A stretch of 64,000 nt of DNA, taken from Mycolicibacter nonchromogenicus. Lineage in GTDB: Bacteria > Actinomycetota > Actinomycetes > Mycobacteriales > Mycobacteriaceae. The notes beneath the pieces were generated by a model that was not told the DNA's origin, searched no databases, and worked only from the letters and a program-made list of their open reading frames with translations. Location: assembly GCF_002101775.1 (NCBI RefSeq), contig NZ_LQPI01000036.1, positions 1 through 64,000 of the forward strand, given 5' to 3'. Position 1 is the stretch's first letter. Each line of letters begins with the position of its first letter. The position numbers and the translations under genes are program-made. Below, piece after piece: positions 55,960-64,000 of the stretch.

Positions 55960-57966
55960 GTGACTAGTCGGAAAGATCGGTTCGGCAACACGGCGGTGCG
56001 CATGGCGCTCGGCCTGGCGGCGACGGTCACCGTGCTCTTGTCGGTGCAGACCGCTGCTGCGACGCCCGACAGTGATGCCCACGACGCCATTACGGCGGCA
56101 TGGGAGGCGGCAGGTGGCGATGGGTCGCCGCTGGGTCCGCCCAAGGGCGACGTGCACCCGGCCGGGGTCGGATTCGCCCAGGACTTCGCCGGTGGCACCG
56201 TTTTCTTCACCCCGGAGACCGGCGCGAAGGCGCTGTACGGTGCGATCCTCGACAAGTACGAGGCGCTGGGCGGCGCGGCCGATAACGGCCTCGGATTCCC
56301 CAGCAGCGATGAACTGCCCGGGCTGGTTCCGGACAGTCGGGTGGCCATCCTGTCCGGCGCCGACAACCCGGTGATCTTCTGGACACCCGAACACGGCGCC
56401 CACGTGGTGCGCGGACCCATCAACGCAGCATGGGACAAGCTGGGCAGCTCCACCGGCGCGCTCGGGGTTCCGGTCGAGGACGAGAGCTACGACGGTGCCG
56501 TGGTCACCCAGAAGTTCAGCAATGGTGCGCTGTCCTTCGACAGTGCGACCAGGACGTTCACCTCGGTTCCGCCGGAGCTGGCGGAGCAGCTGGCCGATCT
56601 GCAGGTTCAGGTCGACGCGGCGGCCGCCATCGACCAGGCCTGGCGCAGTGCCGGCGGTCCCGCCGGAGCGCTGGGGGCCAAGCAGGGCGATCAGTACCCC
56701 GTCGGCGACAACGGCGGCGTGGGCCAGGACTTCGCCCACGGCAAGGTCTACTTCAGCCCGGTGACCGGCGCCAATGCCGTCCTGGGTGAAGTTCTGGCCA
56801 AGTACGAGTCACTGGGCGGTCCCGCCGGCAGTGACCTCGGCTTCCCGATCACCGGCACGGCTGACGGTGCGATCCCGGGCAGCAAATTCAATTCGTTCGC
56901 CGCTGACGACGAGCCGGTGATCTTCTTCAGCCCCGACAACGGTGCCTTCGTGGTGCGCGGCGCGGTGAAGGCGGCGTGGGACAAGCTCGACGCAGCCGCC
57001 GGAAAGCTGGGCGCCCCGGTGGGTGATGCGACCGTCGAAGGTGACGTGGTGTCGCAGAAGTTCACCGGCGGGTTGATCGCCTGGAACCAGGCGAACAGCA
57101 CGTTCAGCACGGAACCGGCTGAGTTGGCGGAATCGCTGTCGGGCCTGCAGATTCCCGGGCTGATCCTGCCCGACGGCAGCAAGGCGACGTCGACTGGGCC
57201 GGCCAAGGAAACGCACTGGAACTGGATGTGGGTCTTGATCCCGGTTGCCGTACTGGCGGTGCTGGGCGCCCTCGGCGGCGCGGCTATGTGGTGGCAGCGG
57301 CGTCGTCCGGCCGCCGTCCTGCCCGACTCGCCGGCTGCCGGGCCGGCCCCGGTCGCCGACGACTACGACGACGGCGCCGAGCAGTGGGCCCACCACGAAT
57401 CGCGCGACGACCACCGCGACGACTCTCGTGAGCACGAGGGCACGGTTCGACTGCCGAGTCGCTACGGCGCTTCCGCATCGCCGTATGTGTCCGAGCCTGA
57501 GCTGCCCGTCTCCTCACCCCCGGATGCGCCGTGGCTGCACTATGGCGAGCACGAGAGCGAGGCGGAAGTCGACGACGATGACGACACCGACACCGCCCCC
57601 ACCCGGGTGGTGACCGAAGAAGAGTTCGGCACCGGCCGGCACGCCGTGGGTCAGGCCGGCGCGGGGTCGGACCCGCGCGGCTTCGGCGGCGGCGCGGAGC
57701 CCCGCCGGTTCGGCGGCGGCACGGACACTCGCACGGTGGGCGGCGGCGAATCGCGCACCTTCGGCGTCGACGAATCGGCGCACCCGGTGATGCACCTGCC
57801 GCTGGACGACCCGTACCAGCAGCCGAAGGGCTACCCGATCAAGGCGAACATCGGCTCGGGGCTCTACTACACCCCGCAGAACGCCCTGTATGACGACACG
57901 CTCGCCGAGATCTGGTTTGCCACCGAGGACGCGGCACGGCTCAACGGCTTCACTCGGGCCGGCTGA
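55960..57966 (+). CDS. LGFP-repeat envelope protein with one membrane anchor (Rv2721c-like)
   Basis: The 668-residue protein has an N-terminal signal sequence (about 1-37, ending AAATP), about five LGFP repeats in the exported part (LGPPKGD, LGFPSSDE, LGVPVEDE, LGFPITGT, LGAPVGD), one membrane helix near residues 421-443 and a cytosolic acidic/Gly-rich tail of about 220 residues. LGFP repeats are thought to tether proteins to the mycolyl-arabinogalactan wall. The tail contains acidic runs (DDDDDTDTAP) and the GFGGG/RFGGG pattern. GTG 55960 follows GGAGGG. It corresponds to Rv2721c. Confidence 0.88.
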   Translation: MTSRKDRFGNTAVRMALGLAATVTVLLSVQTAAATPDSDAHDAITAAWEAAGGDGSPLGPPKGDVHPAGVGFAQDFAGGTVFFTPETGAKALYGAILDKYEALGGAADNGLGFPSSDELPGLVPDSRVAILSGADNPVIFWTPEHGAHVVRGPINAAWDKLGSSTGALGVPVEDESYDGAVVTQKFSNGALSFDSATRTFTSVPPELAEQLADLQVQVDAAAAIDQAWRSAGGPAGALGAKQGDQYPVGDNGGVGQDFAHGKVYFSPVTGANAVLGEVLAKYESLGGPAGSDLGFPITGTADGAIPGSKFNSFAADDEPVIFFSPDNGAFVVRGAVKAAWDKLDAAAGKLGAPVGDATVEGDVVSQKFTGGLIAWNQANSTFSTEPAELAESLSGLQIPGLILPDGSKATSTGPAKETHWNWMWVLIPVAVLAVLGALGGAAMWWQRRRPAAVLPDSPAAGPAPVADDYDDGAEQWAHHESRDDHRDDSREHEGTVRLPSRYGASASPYVSEPELPVSSPPDAPWLHYGEHESEAEVDDDDDTDTAPTRVVTEEEFGTGRHAVGQAGAGSDPRGFGGGAEPRRFGGGTDTRTVGGGESRTFGVDESAHPVMHLPLDDPYQQPKGYPIKANIGSGLYYTPQNALYDDTLAEIWFATEDAARLNGFTRAG

Positions 57967-58133
57967 TCACCGGCGGGTTTCGTACCCGCTGCGGGCCGGC
58001 CCGATGGTGCGTCACTGCGCTGCGGTAGGCCGGCATGCGTGCGGGCTGCGTTGTGTTCCAGGTGCTTTCGGACAGCCTTGGCTGATGTCTGGCGCCGACA
58101 GCTCGTCGAACGGTGGGCGCGGCGCGGGCGTGA

Positions 58134-58820
58134 TCAGATCTTTCGGATGACGGTCACGACCTTGCCCAGCACCACCGCGTCGTTGCCGGGGATGGGGTCG
58201 AAAATCGGGTTGTGCGGCATCAGCCACACCTGGCCGCCAGTGCGTTTGAACGTCTTGACGGTGGCCTCGCCGTCGATCATGGCGGCCACGATGTCGCCGT
58301 TGTCGGCGACGTTCTGCTGACGCACCACAACCCAGTCGCCGTCGCAGATCGCGGCGTCCACCATCGATTCGCCGACCACCTTGAGCAGGAACAACTCTCC
58401 TTCGCCGACCAGCTCGCGGGGGAGCGGGAAGACATCCTCAACGGCCTCCTCGGCCAGGATCGGCCCACCGGCCGCGATCCGGCCCAGGACCGGAACGAAA
58501 GTGGGCTCGGGCAGTGCATCCGAGCCGGCAAAGTCGGTGCGCTGCACGGCCTCGGCGGCGCCGGCCACGTCGTCCTGGCTACGCACATCGACAGCACGGG
58601 GACGGTTGGGGTCACGCCGCAGGTAGCCCTTGCGCTCGAGCGTGCGGAGCTGGTGGGCCACCGAGGACGTCGAAGTCAGCCCGACGGCGTCGCCGATCTC
58701 GCGGATGCTCGGCGGATAACCACGCTCGTTGACCGAGGCGCGGATGACGTTCAGGATCGTGCGCTGCCGGGCGGTCAGCGCTGAGTCCGGGCCCGTCGAG
58801 TTACTGCTGCTGTCACTCAT
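58134..58820 (-). CDS. lexA: LexA repressor
   Basis: The 228-residue SOS repressor has an N-terminal winged helix-turn-helix ([55 protein letters not shown]) and a C-terminal self-cleaving domain. Cleavage falls between A117 and G118, with catalytic S152 (VGESMVDA) and K189 (ATVKTF). RecA filaments trigger cleavage. ATG 58820 was chosen by family alignment; the frame is open further upstream across the SOS box. A LexA box overlaps its own promoter region, giving autorepression. Confidence 0.97.
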   Translation of the reverse strand: MSDSSSNSTGPDSALTARQRTILNVIRASVNERGYPPSIREIGDAVGLTSTSSVAHQLRTLERKGYLRRDPNRPRAVDVRSQDDVAGAAEAVQRTDFAGSDALPEPTFVPVLGRIAAGGPILAEEAVEDVFPLPRELVGEGELFLLKVVGESMVDAAICDGDWVVVRQQNVADNGDIVAAMIDGEATVKTFKRTGGQVWLMPHNPIFDPIPGNDAVVLGKVVTVIRKI

Positions 58821-58852
58821 GGGGGCGAATCTAGTCCCACGACGGGGATTAA

Positions 58853-58868
58853 TCAAACATGTGTTCGA
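58853..58868 (-). promoter_or_regulatory. LexA box upstream of lexA
   Basis: On the minus strand the sequence is TCGAACACATGTTTGA, the same as the box known at M. tuberculosis lexA as I recall it. It departs from CGAACN4GTTCG at one base and lies 33 bp before ATG 58820. Confidence 0.88.
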
Positions 58869-58938
58869 GGTGTGTCGCGGGACGTTCGAAACTGTCGGCG
58901 ACTTGTCGGACCCCTTCGCTAATGTTTTCGACAACGAT

Positions 58939-58954
58939 TCGATCACATGTTCGG
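58939..58954 (+). promoter_or_regulatory. LexA box upstream of chiZ
   Basis: TCGATCACATGTTCGG differs from CGAACN4GTTCG at one position. It lies 80 bp before ATG 59034. Two weaker candidates follow: TCGAACATACAATCGA (58958-58973) and one beginning TCGAACAG near 58981. Confidence 0.65.
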
Positions 58955-59033
58955 ACTTCGAACATACAATCGATTAGTATTCGAACAGTCGAGCGAACAG
59001 GGTCGCCGACGCCGAGTGAGGGAGAACCGCAAC

Positions 59034-59534
59034 ATGATGCTCATCGACACGATCGCTCCGACATTCGAGCCGGCCGGAAACGAGCGGACGCAGGCGCATC
59101 GCGGTTCCCGGACGTCGGGCCGCGCCTACCCGATCCGCACCCAGCCGGCACGGCTGGTCCGGCAGCGGCCGGGCGGCGCCCCGCTGCGCCACCGCGGCGC
59201 CGGGGTGCGGATGTCGCGGGCACCGCACCGGCCGCAGCCGGCGAAAGCCATCACCCCGGCGACCACCGTCATGCTGGCCCTGATCGCCGCCGGGATCACC
59301 GTGTGGCTCGGGTTGATCGCCCAGTTCGGGGCGGCGGCGGCCGGCAGCACGTCGGCGGTGCCCGACCAACTCGGCGTAGTGCGGGTCCAGAGCGGGGAGA
59401 CACTGGCGCACCTGGCGGCCCGTGTCGCACCGGACGCGCCCGCCGGACAGGTCATCGAGCGCATCCGTGAGCTCAACAGTCTGGAATCGGTGGCCCTCGA
59501 CGCCGGTCAGACGCTGATCGCGCCGTTGGGCTGA
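59034..59534 (+). CDS. chiZ: ChiZ, LysM-containing cell-division inhibitor (Rv2719c-like)
   Basis: The 166-residue protein has a basic, Pro/Arg-rich cytosolic N-terminus (about 15-72), a single membrane helix (about 75-97) and an external LysM domain ([51 protein letters not shown]). Rv2719c (ChiZ) is induced by DNA damage, interacts with FtsI and FtsQ and delays septation. Length agrees with the M. tuberculosis protein. GAGGGAG precedes the ATG pair at 59034/59037. It is divergent from lexA with shared SOS boxes. Confidence 0.9.
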   Translation: MMLIDTIAPTFEPAGNERTQAHRGSRTSGRAYPIRTQPARLVRQRPGGAPLRHRGAGVRMSRAPHRPQPAKAITPATTVMLALIAAGITVWLGLIAQFGAAAAGSTSAVPDQLGVVRVQSGETLAHLAARVAPDAPAGQVIERIRELNSLESVALDAGQTLIAPLG

Positions 59535-59680
59535 GGCGGCAGGTGTCGGTTCGGTCGCCGTCTGCGGCCACTGCTGAGCGCCGGCGGCAACCCGCGCAGG
59601 TAGGCTCACAGTTGTCCCAGTGGTCCACGGAGCCCCAGCTGTCTGAGGGCCTGGGCTCCCGGCACGGCGAAGGAGCGGCG

Positions 59681-60145
59681 TTGCACTGTCCGTTTTGTCG
59701 CCATCCAGACTCCCGGGTGGTGGATTCCCGCGAAGCCGATGACGGTCAGGCGATCCGCCGGCGGCGTTCCTGTCCGGAATGCGGTCGTCGGTTCTCCACG
59801 GTGGAGACCGCGGTGTTGGCAGTGGTGAAACGCAGTGGCGTGACCGAGCCGTTCAGCCGGGAGAAGGTCATCCGCGGCGTTCGCCGGGCCTGCCAGGGGC
59901 GTCAGGTCGACGACGACGCGCTGAACCTGCTGGCGCAGCAGGTGGAAGACGCTGTGCGCGCGGCGGGTTCGCCGGAGATTCCCAGTCACGAGGTGGGTCT
60001 GGCGATCCTGGGCCCGCTGCGCGAACTCGACGAAGTCGCATATCTGCGATTCGCCTCGGTGTACCGGTCCTTTTCGTCGGCCGCCGACTTCGAGCGGGAG
60101 ATCGAGGCGCTGCGCGAACATCGCGAGATGCCCAGTACCAGTTGA
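59681..60145 (+). CDS. nrdR: Transcriptional repressor NrdR
   Basis: The 154-residue regulator represses ribonucleotide reductase genes in response to ATP/dATP. The zinc ribbon uses C3, C6, C31 and C34 (MHCPFC and SCPEC), followed by an ATP-cone (about 46-136: [32 protein letters not shown]). TTG 59681 is the start, giving the same length and N-terminus as M. tuberculosis NrdR; GGAG lies 6 nt before it. It follows chiZ at 146 bp, placing dNTP control beside the SOS genes. Confidence 0.95.
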   Translation: MHCPFCRHPDSRVVDSREADDGQAIRRRRSCPECGRRFSTVETAVLAVVKRSGVTEPFSREKVIRGVRRACQGRQVDDDALNLLAQQVEDAVRAAGSPEIPSHEVGLAILGPLRELDEVAYLRFASVYRSFSSAADFEREIEALREHREMPSTS

Positions 60146-60169
60146 GCCGTGCGGTGAATCGCGGCGCAC

Positions 60170-60175
60170 TACGCT
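60170..60175 (+). promoter_or_regulatory. Putative -10 box for the leaderless nitrobindin gene
   Basis: TACGCT ends 6 nt before ATG 60182, with no ribosome-binding site. Confidence 0.5.
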
Positions 60176-60181
60176 TGCGGC

Positions 60182-60676
60182 ATGGCACCCGAGTTGCATC
60201 CAAACCTGGTGGAGCTGGCCCCGCTGTTGGGCACCTGGTCAGGTCGGGGCTCCGGGGTGTATCCCACGATCGCGTCGTTCGACTACCTCGAAGAGGTGGT
60301 TTTCTCGCACGTCGGCAAGCCGTTTCTGGTCTACGGCCAAAAGACCAAGTCGCCCGATGAGGGCCTGCCCCTACATGCCGAGACCGGCTACCTGCGGGTG
60401 CCGCAGCCCGGTCAGATCGAGTGGGTGCTGGCGCATCCCAGCGGCATCACCGAGATCGAGGTCGGCAGCTATACGGTCACCGCCAAGGGTGTGGACCTGC
60501 AGATGACCGCACCGACGATCGGGCTGGCGCCGACAGCCAAAGAAGTGACCGTCCTGAGCCGCCACTACCGTCTCGACGGCGATGAGTTGTCCTACACCCT
60601 GGACATGGGCGCAGTCGGCCAGCCCGCGCAGAACCACCTCACCGCCACGCTTTGCCGAACCACCGGCCCGGCATAG
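60182..60676 (+). CDS. Nitrobindin-family heme protein (Rv2717c-like)
   Basis: The 164-residue beta-barrel protein binds ferric heme and isomerises peroxynitrite to nitrate. The nitrobindin signature GTWSGRGSGVYPTI (residues 17-30) and the C-terminal proximal-His region (PAQNHLTATL, His about 154) are present. Length equals M. tuberculosis Nb (Rv2717c, 164). A TACGCT box just upstream suggests a leaderless transcript. It converges with the PAC2 gene. Confidence 0.93.
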   Translation: MAPELHPNLVELAPLLGTWSGRGSGVYPTIASFDYLEEVVFSHVGKPFLVYGQKTKSPDEGLPLHAETGYLRVPQPGQIEWVLAHPSGITEIEVGSYTVTAKGVDLQMTAPTIGLAPTAKEVTVLSRHYRLDGDELSYTLDMGAVGQPAQNHLTATLCRTTGPA

Positions 60677-60685
60677 CCCCACCGA

Positions 60686-61663
60686 TCAGTCGTCGCCGTC
60701 GAGGTTCTTCTTGGCCTCTTGGGCCAGGAAGCGTTCGAACTCGGCACCGAGTTCGTCGGCACTGGGCAGCTCCTCGTCGCGTGACAGCAGCGACCGGTTT
60801 TCCTGGGCGGTGATGAATGCGTCGTACTGACGTTCCAGGGCCGCCACCACTTGGGCCACCTCGGCACTCGCTTCGACCTGCTGATCGATCTTGGCCCGGA
60901 TTTCGGCCGCGGAGTCGCGAAGCTGGGCCAGCGGCAACTCCAGCGAGCCGGTCTGGGCGGCCTGCTTGAGCAGCGCCTCGGCGGCTTCGGGGTAGTCGGT
61001 CTGAGCCACGTAATGCGGCACGTGCACGGTGAAGCCGACCACCTCGTGGCCGTGTTGGGCCATCCGGTACTCCAACAGGTTGGATGCGCTGCCGGGAACC
61101 TGGACCTCAGTGATCCACGGCGTGAATTCGCTGATCAACTCGCGGTTGTTGGAATGCGCGGTCAACGTCACGGGCCGGGTGTGCGGTACCGCCATGGGGA
61201 TCGTGCCCAACCCGATAGTCCGGCGCACCCCGAGCTGCTCGGCCAGCAGTCGCACCGCGGTGATGAACCGCTCCCACTTCAGGTCGGGCTCCATGCCCGC
61301 CAACAGCAGGAACGGGGTGCCCGCACTGTCCCGCAGGGCGTGCAGGTTCAGCTCGGGTTCGGTGTAGTGGGTGAAGTGGTCGGACTTGAACGTCATCAGC
61401 GGCCGCCGCGACCGGTAGTCCAGCAGGTCGTCGATCGCGAACGATGCCACCAGCTCGCTGTCCAAGCTGTTCTTGAGGTGTTTGGCGGCAAGGCGGATCG
61501 CGTGGCCGGCGTCGGAGAAGCCCTCCAGGGCATGAATCAGGACCGGGCCCTCGCCGTTCGCCGACATCAGCTGTGGTGCCGGCACCTCCAGCTCGTACAT
61601 GCCGTTCTGCTCGACGTGGTAGTGCCGGTCCCGGTCGGAACCGTTGTCCGGGTAGTCGGGCAT
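60686..61663 (-). CDS. PAC2 family protein (Rv2714-like)
   Basis: The 325-residue protein belongs to the PAC2 family (proteasome assembly chaperone 2-like). It has APQLMSANGEGPVLIHALEGFSDAGHAIRLAAKHL, PFLLLAGMEPDLKWERFITAVRLLAEQLGVRRTIGLG and VVGFTVHVPHYVAQTDYPEAA, and a helical C-terminal tail. Rv2714 has a solved structure of this fold, but its biochemical role is open. ATG 61663 follows AGGAGG. A 12-bp tandem repeat lies about 26 bp upstream of the start. Confidence 0.9.
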   Translation of the reverse strand: MPDYPDNGSDRDRHYHVEQNGMYELEVPAPQLMSANGEGPVLIHALEGFSDAGHAIRLAAKHLKNSLDSELVASFAIDDLLDYRSRRPLMTFKSDHFTHYTEPELNLHALRDSAGTPFLLLAGMEPDLKWERFITAVRLLAEQLGVRRTIGLGTIPMAVPHTRPVTLTAHSNNRELISEFTPWITEVQVPGSASNLLEYRMAQHGHEVVGFTVHVPHYVAQTDYPEAAEALLKQAAQTGSLELPLAQLRDSAAEIRAKIDQQVEASAEVAQVVAALERQYDAFITAQENRSLLSRDEELPSADELGAEFERFLAQEAKKNLDGDD

Positions 61664-61688
61664 CGCCTTCGCCTCCTCGTTGTGTGTA

Positions 61689-61712
61689 TCGCAACGGATC
61701 TCGCAACGGATC
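61689..61712. repeat. Perfect 12-bp tandem duplication upstream of the PAC2 gene
   Basis: TCGCAACGGATC occurs twice in a row (61689-61700, 61701-61712), 26-49 bp before ATG 61663. It may be a two-site operator or recent slippage. Confidence 0.9.
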
Positions 61713-61850
61713 GCACTGTCCATTTTCCCCCACCGGGGAAGGCACGCCGAAAACGGTGTGCACTTGTTTTCCACAACGTACGGGGTGCTCCCCGGTGTTC
61801 CGCGGCGCCGACGGCGTTCGCTGAGCGAGTAAAGGGCCCGCGCCCGTATC

Positions 61851-63266
61851 TCAGCTGCGGAATTGTTGCAGGGCCCGCATTTTATTCATGACGTCCAATG
61901 CGGCGTTCTTGTATGCCTCGGAGAAGGTCGGGTAGTTGAATACCGCATCCACGAGGTATTCCACCGTGCCGCCGCATCCCATGACGGCCTGGCCGATGTG
62001 CACCATCTCGGTCGCGTTGGTACCGAAGATGTGCACGCCGAGCAGCGTCAGGTCGGTGGTCGACACCAGCAGCTTGAGCATGCCGTACGAGTCGCCGGCG
62101 ATCTGCCCGCGGGCCAGCTCGCGATACCGGGCCACCCCCACCTCGTACGGGATCGCGTTGCGGGTCAGCTCCGATTCGGTCGCCCCCACATAGGAGACCT
62201 CGGGGATCGAGTAGATCCCGATCGGCTGCAGTTCGGTGATGCCCACGGTCGGTTCGCCGAAGGCATGGTAGGCGGCCAGGCGGCCCTGCTCCATCGATGT
62301 CGCCGCCAGCGCCGGGAAACCGATCACATCGCCGACGGCGTAGATGTGTTTGACCGAGGTCTGGAACATCTCGTCGACCACGATGCGGCCTCGCTCGTCG
62401 GCGGCCAGGCCCGCCTTGGCCAAGTCGAGGTGGGCGGTATGGCCTTGACGCCCGGCCGAGTACATCACCGTCTCGGCGGGGATCTGTTTGCCGCTGGCCA
62501 ACGTGGTGACGGTGCCGCTGGCGCTGACGTCGACGGCGGTCACCTCCTCGCCGAACCGGAAGGTGACGGCCAGGTCGCGCAGGTGAAAACGCAGGGCCTC
62601 CACGACTTCCGGGTCGCAGAACTCCAGCATCGACTCGCGCTTTTCGACCACCGTCACCCTGGTGCCCAGCGCGGCGAACATCGAGGCGTACTCGATTCCG
62701 ATCACACCGGCGCCGACGACCACCATCGAGGCCGGGATGAATCGCAGGTCGAGGATCCCGTCGGAGTCCAGCACCCGTTCCTCGTCGAACGTGACGCCGG
62801 AGGGGCGGACCGGCTTGGTTCCGGTGGCGATGACGATGTAATCACCGGTGATCGTGGTCGTTTCGGCGCCGTCATGGCCGTCGACGACAATCGTGTGCGG
62901 GTCGATGAATCGCGCGTGTCCCAACAGTAGGTCGACACGGTTGCGCATCAGCTGGTTGCGCACCACATCGATCTCCTTGCCGATCACGTGCTGGGTGCGC
63001 GCCAGCAGATCCGCGGGAGTGATCTTGTCTTTGACCCGGTAGCTGGCGCCGTAGAGGTCGCGCTGGTTCATCCCGGTCAGGTACAGCACCGCCTCACGCA
63101 GCGTCTTGGACGGGATGGTGCCGGTATTGACGCAGACGCCCCCGATCATCCGGCCGCGTTCGACCACCGCGACCGATTTGCCGAGCTTGGCCGATGCGAT
63201 GGCGGCCTTCTGACCCCCCGGACCTGAACCGATCACGATGATGTCGTACTCGCGCTTGGAACCCAT
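61851..63266 (-). CDS. sthA: Soluble pyridine nucleotide transhydrogenase SthA
   Basis: The 471-residue flavoprotein of the pyridine nucleotide disulfide reductase family moves hydride between NADPH and NAD+. The FAD motif is [21 protein letters not shown]. The region holding the redox disulfide in relatives reads [14 protein letters not shown] with one Cys only, as expected for SthA, which lacks the disulfide. NAD(P) binding is [23 protein letters not shown] 63266 was chosen by comparison with the 468-residue M. tuberculosis protein. Confidence 0.94.
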   Translation of the reverse strand: MGSKREYDIIVIGSGPGGQKAAIASAKLGKSVAVVERGRMIGGVCVNTGTIPSKTLREAVLYLTGMNQRDLYGASYRVKDKITPADLLARTQHVIGKEIDVVRNQLMRNRVDLLLGHARFIDPHTIVVDGHDGAETTTITGDYIVIATGTKPVRPSGVTFDEERVLDSDGILDLRFIPASMVVVGAGVIGIEYASMFAALGTRVTVVEKRESMLEFCDPEVVEALRFHLRDLAVTFRFGEEVTAVDVSASGTVTTLASGKQIPAETVMYSAGRQGHTAHLDLAKAGLAADERGRIVVDEMFQTSVKHIYAVGDVIGFPALAATSMEQGRLAAYHAFGEPTVGITELQPIGIYSIPEVSYVGATESELTRNAIPYEVGVARYRELARGQIAGDSYGMLKLLVSTTDLTLLGVHIFGTNATEMVHIGQAVMGCGGTVEYLVDAVFNYPTFSEAYKNAALDVMNKMRALQQFRS

Positions 63267-63407
63267 GACATTAGACAATTGCGCAAATTCGGACGGTCCT
63301 GCACCTCGGCAACCATTTCTTAACAGTTTCCGGTTCATCCCCAACCTGGCGGGCGACCACGCGTGCTCGAGCCCTCGATGACGGTGGTGGTCGTCAACGT
63401 TGCTGCC

Positions 63408-64000
63408 ATGACAACCAAGCAATCGGAATTCACGCTGAATCGGCCCGGAGCCCTCATCGCTGCGCTGCCGGCCATCCTCGGCTTCGTGCCGGAGAAATCC
63501 CTGATCCTGGTGGCACTCGACCGGGGCGAATTGGGCTCGGTGTTACGGGTCGATCTGTCGGACGCGCTGGTGGACACCGTGGGGCGGCTGGCGGATGTCG
63601 CCGCGGCCGCCGCACCCGCGGCGGCCATCGCGGTGATCGTCGACGCCGCGGGGGCGGGTTGCCCGGTCTGCAATGACCAGCACCGCCGGCTGATCGCCGC
63701 GCTGTCGCAAGAGTTGTCGGGCCACGGCATCGTGCTGCTCAGCGCCCACGTGGTGGACCAGGTGGCCCACGGCGGGCGGTGGCACTGTGCCGACGGGTGC
63801 GGCGCCGGCGGCCCGGTCGACGATCCAGCGGCCTCGCCGCTGGCAGCCGCCGCGGTGTTGGAGGGAAGGCGGCTGTATGCCCGGCGAGCCGACCTGCAGG
63901 CGGTCATCACACCCGATGACACGGCACGGTGCGCCGCGGTGGCCGCGGCGATCGAAGACTGTGCGGCACAGTGGGCGGCGGGGGAGGGCGATACCCGGGA
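63408..64000 (+). CDS. DUF4192 family protein, truncated by the window end
   Basis: The open frame encodes about 197 residues and runs off the window with no stop. It starts [40 protein letters not shown], the N-terminal signature of DUF4192 proteins of actinobacteria. It contains cysteine pairs (CPVC near 85 and HCADGC near 125) that could bind zinc. ATG 63408 is preferred; ATG 63378 is in frame. It is divergent from sthA. M. tuberculosis has Rv2712c in the corresponding place. Confidence 0.8.
   Translation, partial: MTTKQSEFTLNRPGALIAALPAILGFVPEKSLILVALDRGELGSVLRVDLSDALVDTVGRLADVAAAAAPAAAIAVIVDAAGAGCPVCNDQHRRLIAALSQELSGHGIVLLSAHVVDQVAHGGRWHCADGCGAGGPVDDPAASPLAAAAVLEGRRLYARRADLQAVITPDDTARCAAVAAAIEDCAAQWAAGEGDTR

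Overview
The window is chromosomal DNA of a Mycobacterium sensu lato. It is GC-rich, with many GTG/TTG starts and 4-bp ATGA/GTGA overlaps. Gene order from about 9.8 kb to the end follows the block from sthA (Rv2713) to the Rv2765/thyA region of M. tuberculosis, read in reverse. It is not M. tuberculosis: recA has no intein, several H37Rv neighbours (Rv2734/35, Rv2722/23, Rv2715/16) are absent, and the thyA-thyX interval holds other genes. The species cannot be fixed from sequence alone. No tRNA, rRNA, CRISPR array, IS element or prophage was seen.

Layout. 0.1-9.8 kb: a lipid/acid catabolism neighbourhood (VOC protein, acyl-CoA synthetase, RmuC, TetR, two SDRs, an ACAD11-type acyl-CoA dehydrogenase, an APH-type kinase, an MHS-type MFS transporter). 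9.8-13.1 kb: dienelactone hydrolase, thyA-dfrA and a YcaQ-like glycosylase. 13.1-23.0 kb: an accessory block wedged between the two thymidylate synthase loci, holding a DoxX-like protein with 11-residue repeats, a large FAD protein, a cyclase-ATPase-helical-repeat protein, three proteins I do not recognise and a short-chain prenyl diphosphate synthase. 23-30.5 kb: thyX-dapA-rnj, a mycofactocin-type SDR with a monooxygenase, and ftsK. 30.5-38.2 kb: WS/DGAT, DUF421, argA, pgsA, clgR-pspA-pspM, DUF5313, ephG, a glycosyltransferase and DUF3046. 38.2-42.2 kb: a TetR/MpaB divergon and recA-recX. 42.4-54.5 kb: miaB, Rv2732c-like, a catalase-fold-like/SRPBCC pair, DUF349, two DMT-type membrane proteins, Rv2728c-like, miaA-dapF-hflX and a DEAD-box helicase. 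54.6-64 kb: fadE20, an LGFP protein, lexA, chiZ, nrdR, a nitrobindin, PAC2, sthA and a truncated DUF4192 gene.

Co-operation. recA carries a LexA-box promoter and a PafBC-type promoter. lexA and the divergent division inhibitor chiZ share SOS boxes. clgR has a SigE-like promoter ahead of pspA-pspM. Many genes begin 6-7 nt after a TANNNT -10 box, so leaderless mRNAs are probably common here.

Two regions deserve most attention. One is the prenyl synthase/FAD protein/cyclase-ATPase block at 13-23 kb, in which two proteins on opposite sides of a divergent promoter share a C-terminal domain. The other is the split ACAD11-like module at 4.6-8.5 kb, which resembles the kinase plus dehydrogenase system used for 4-hydroxyacyl-CoA catabolism.
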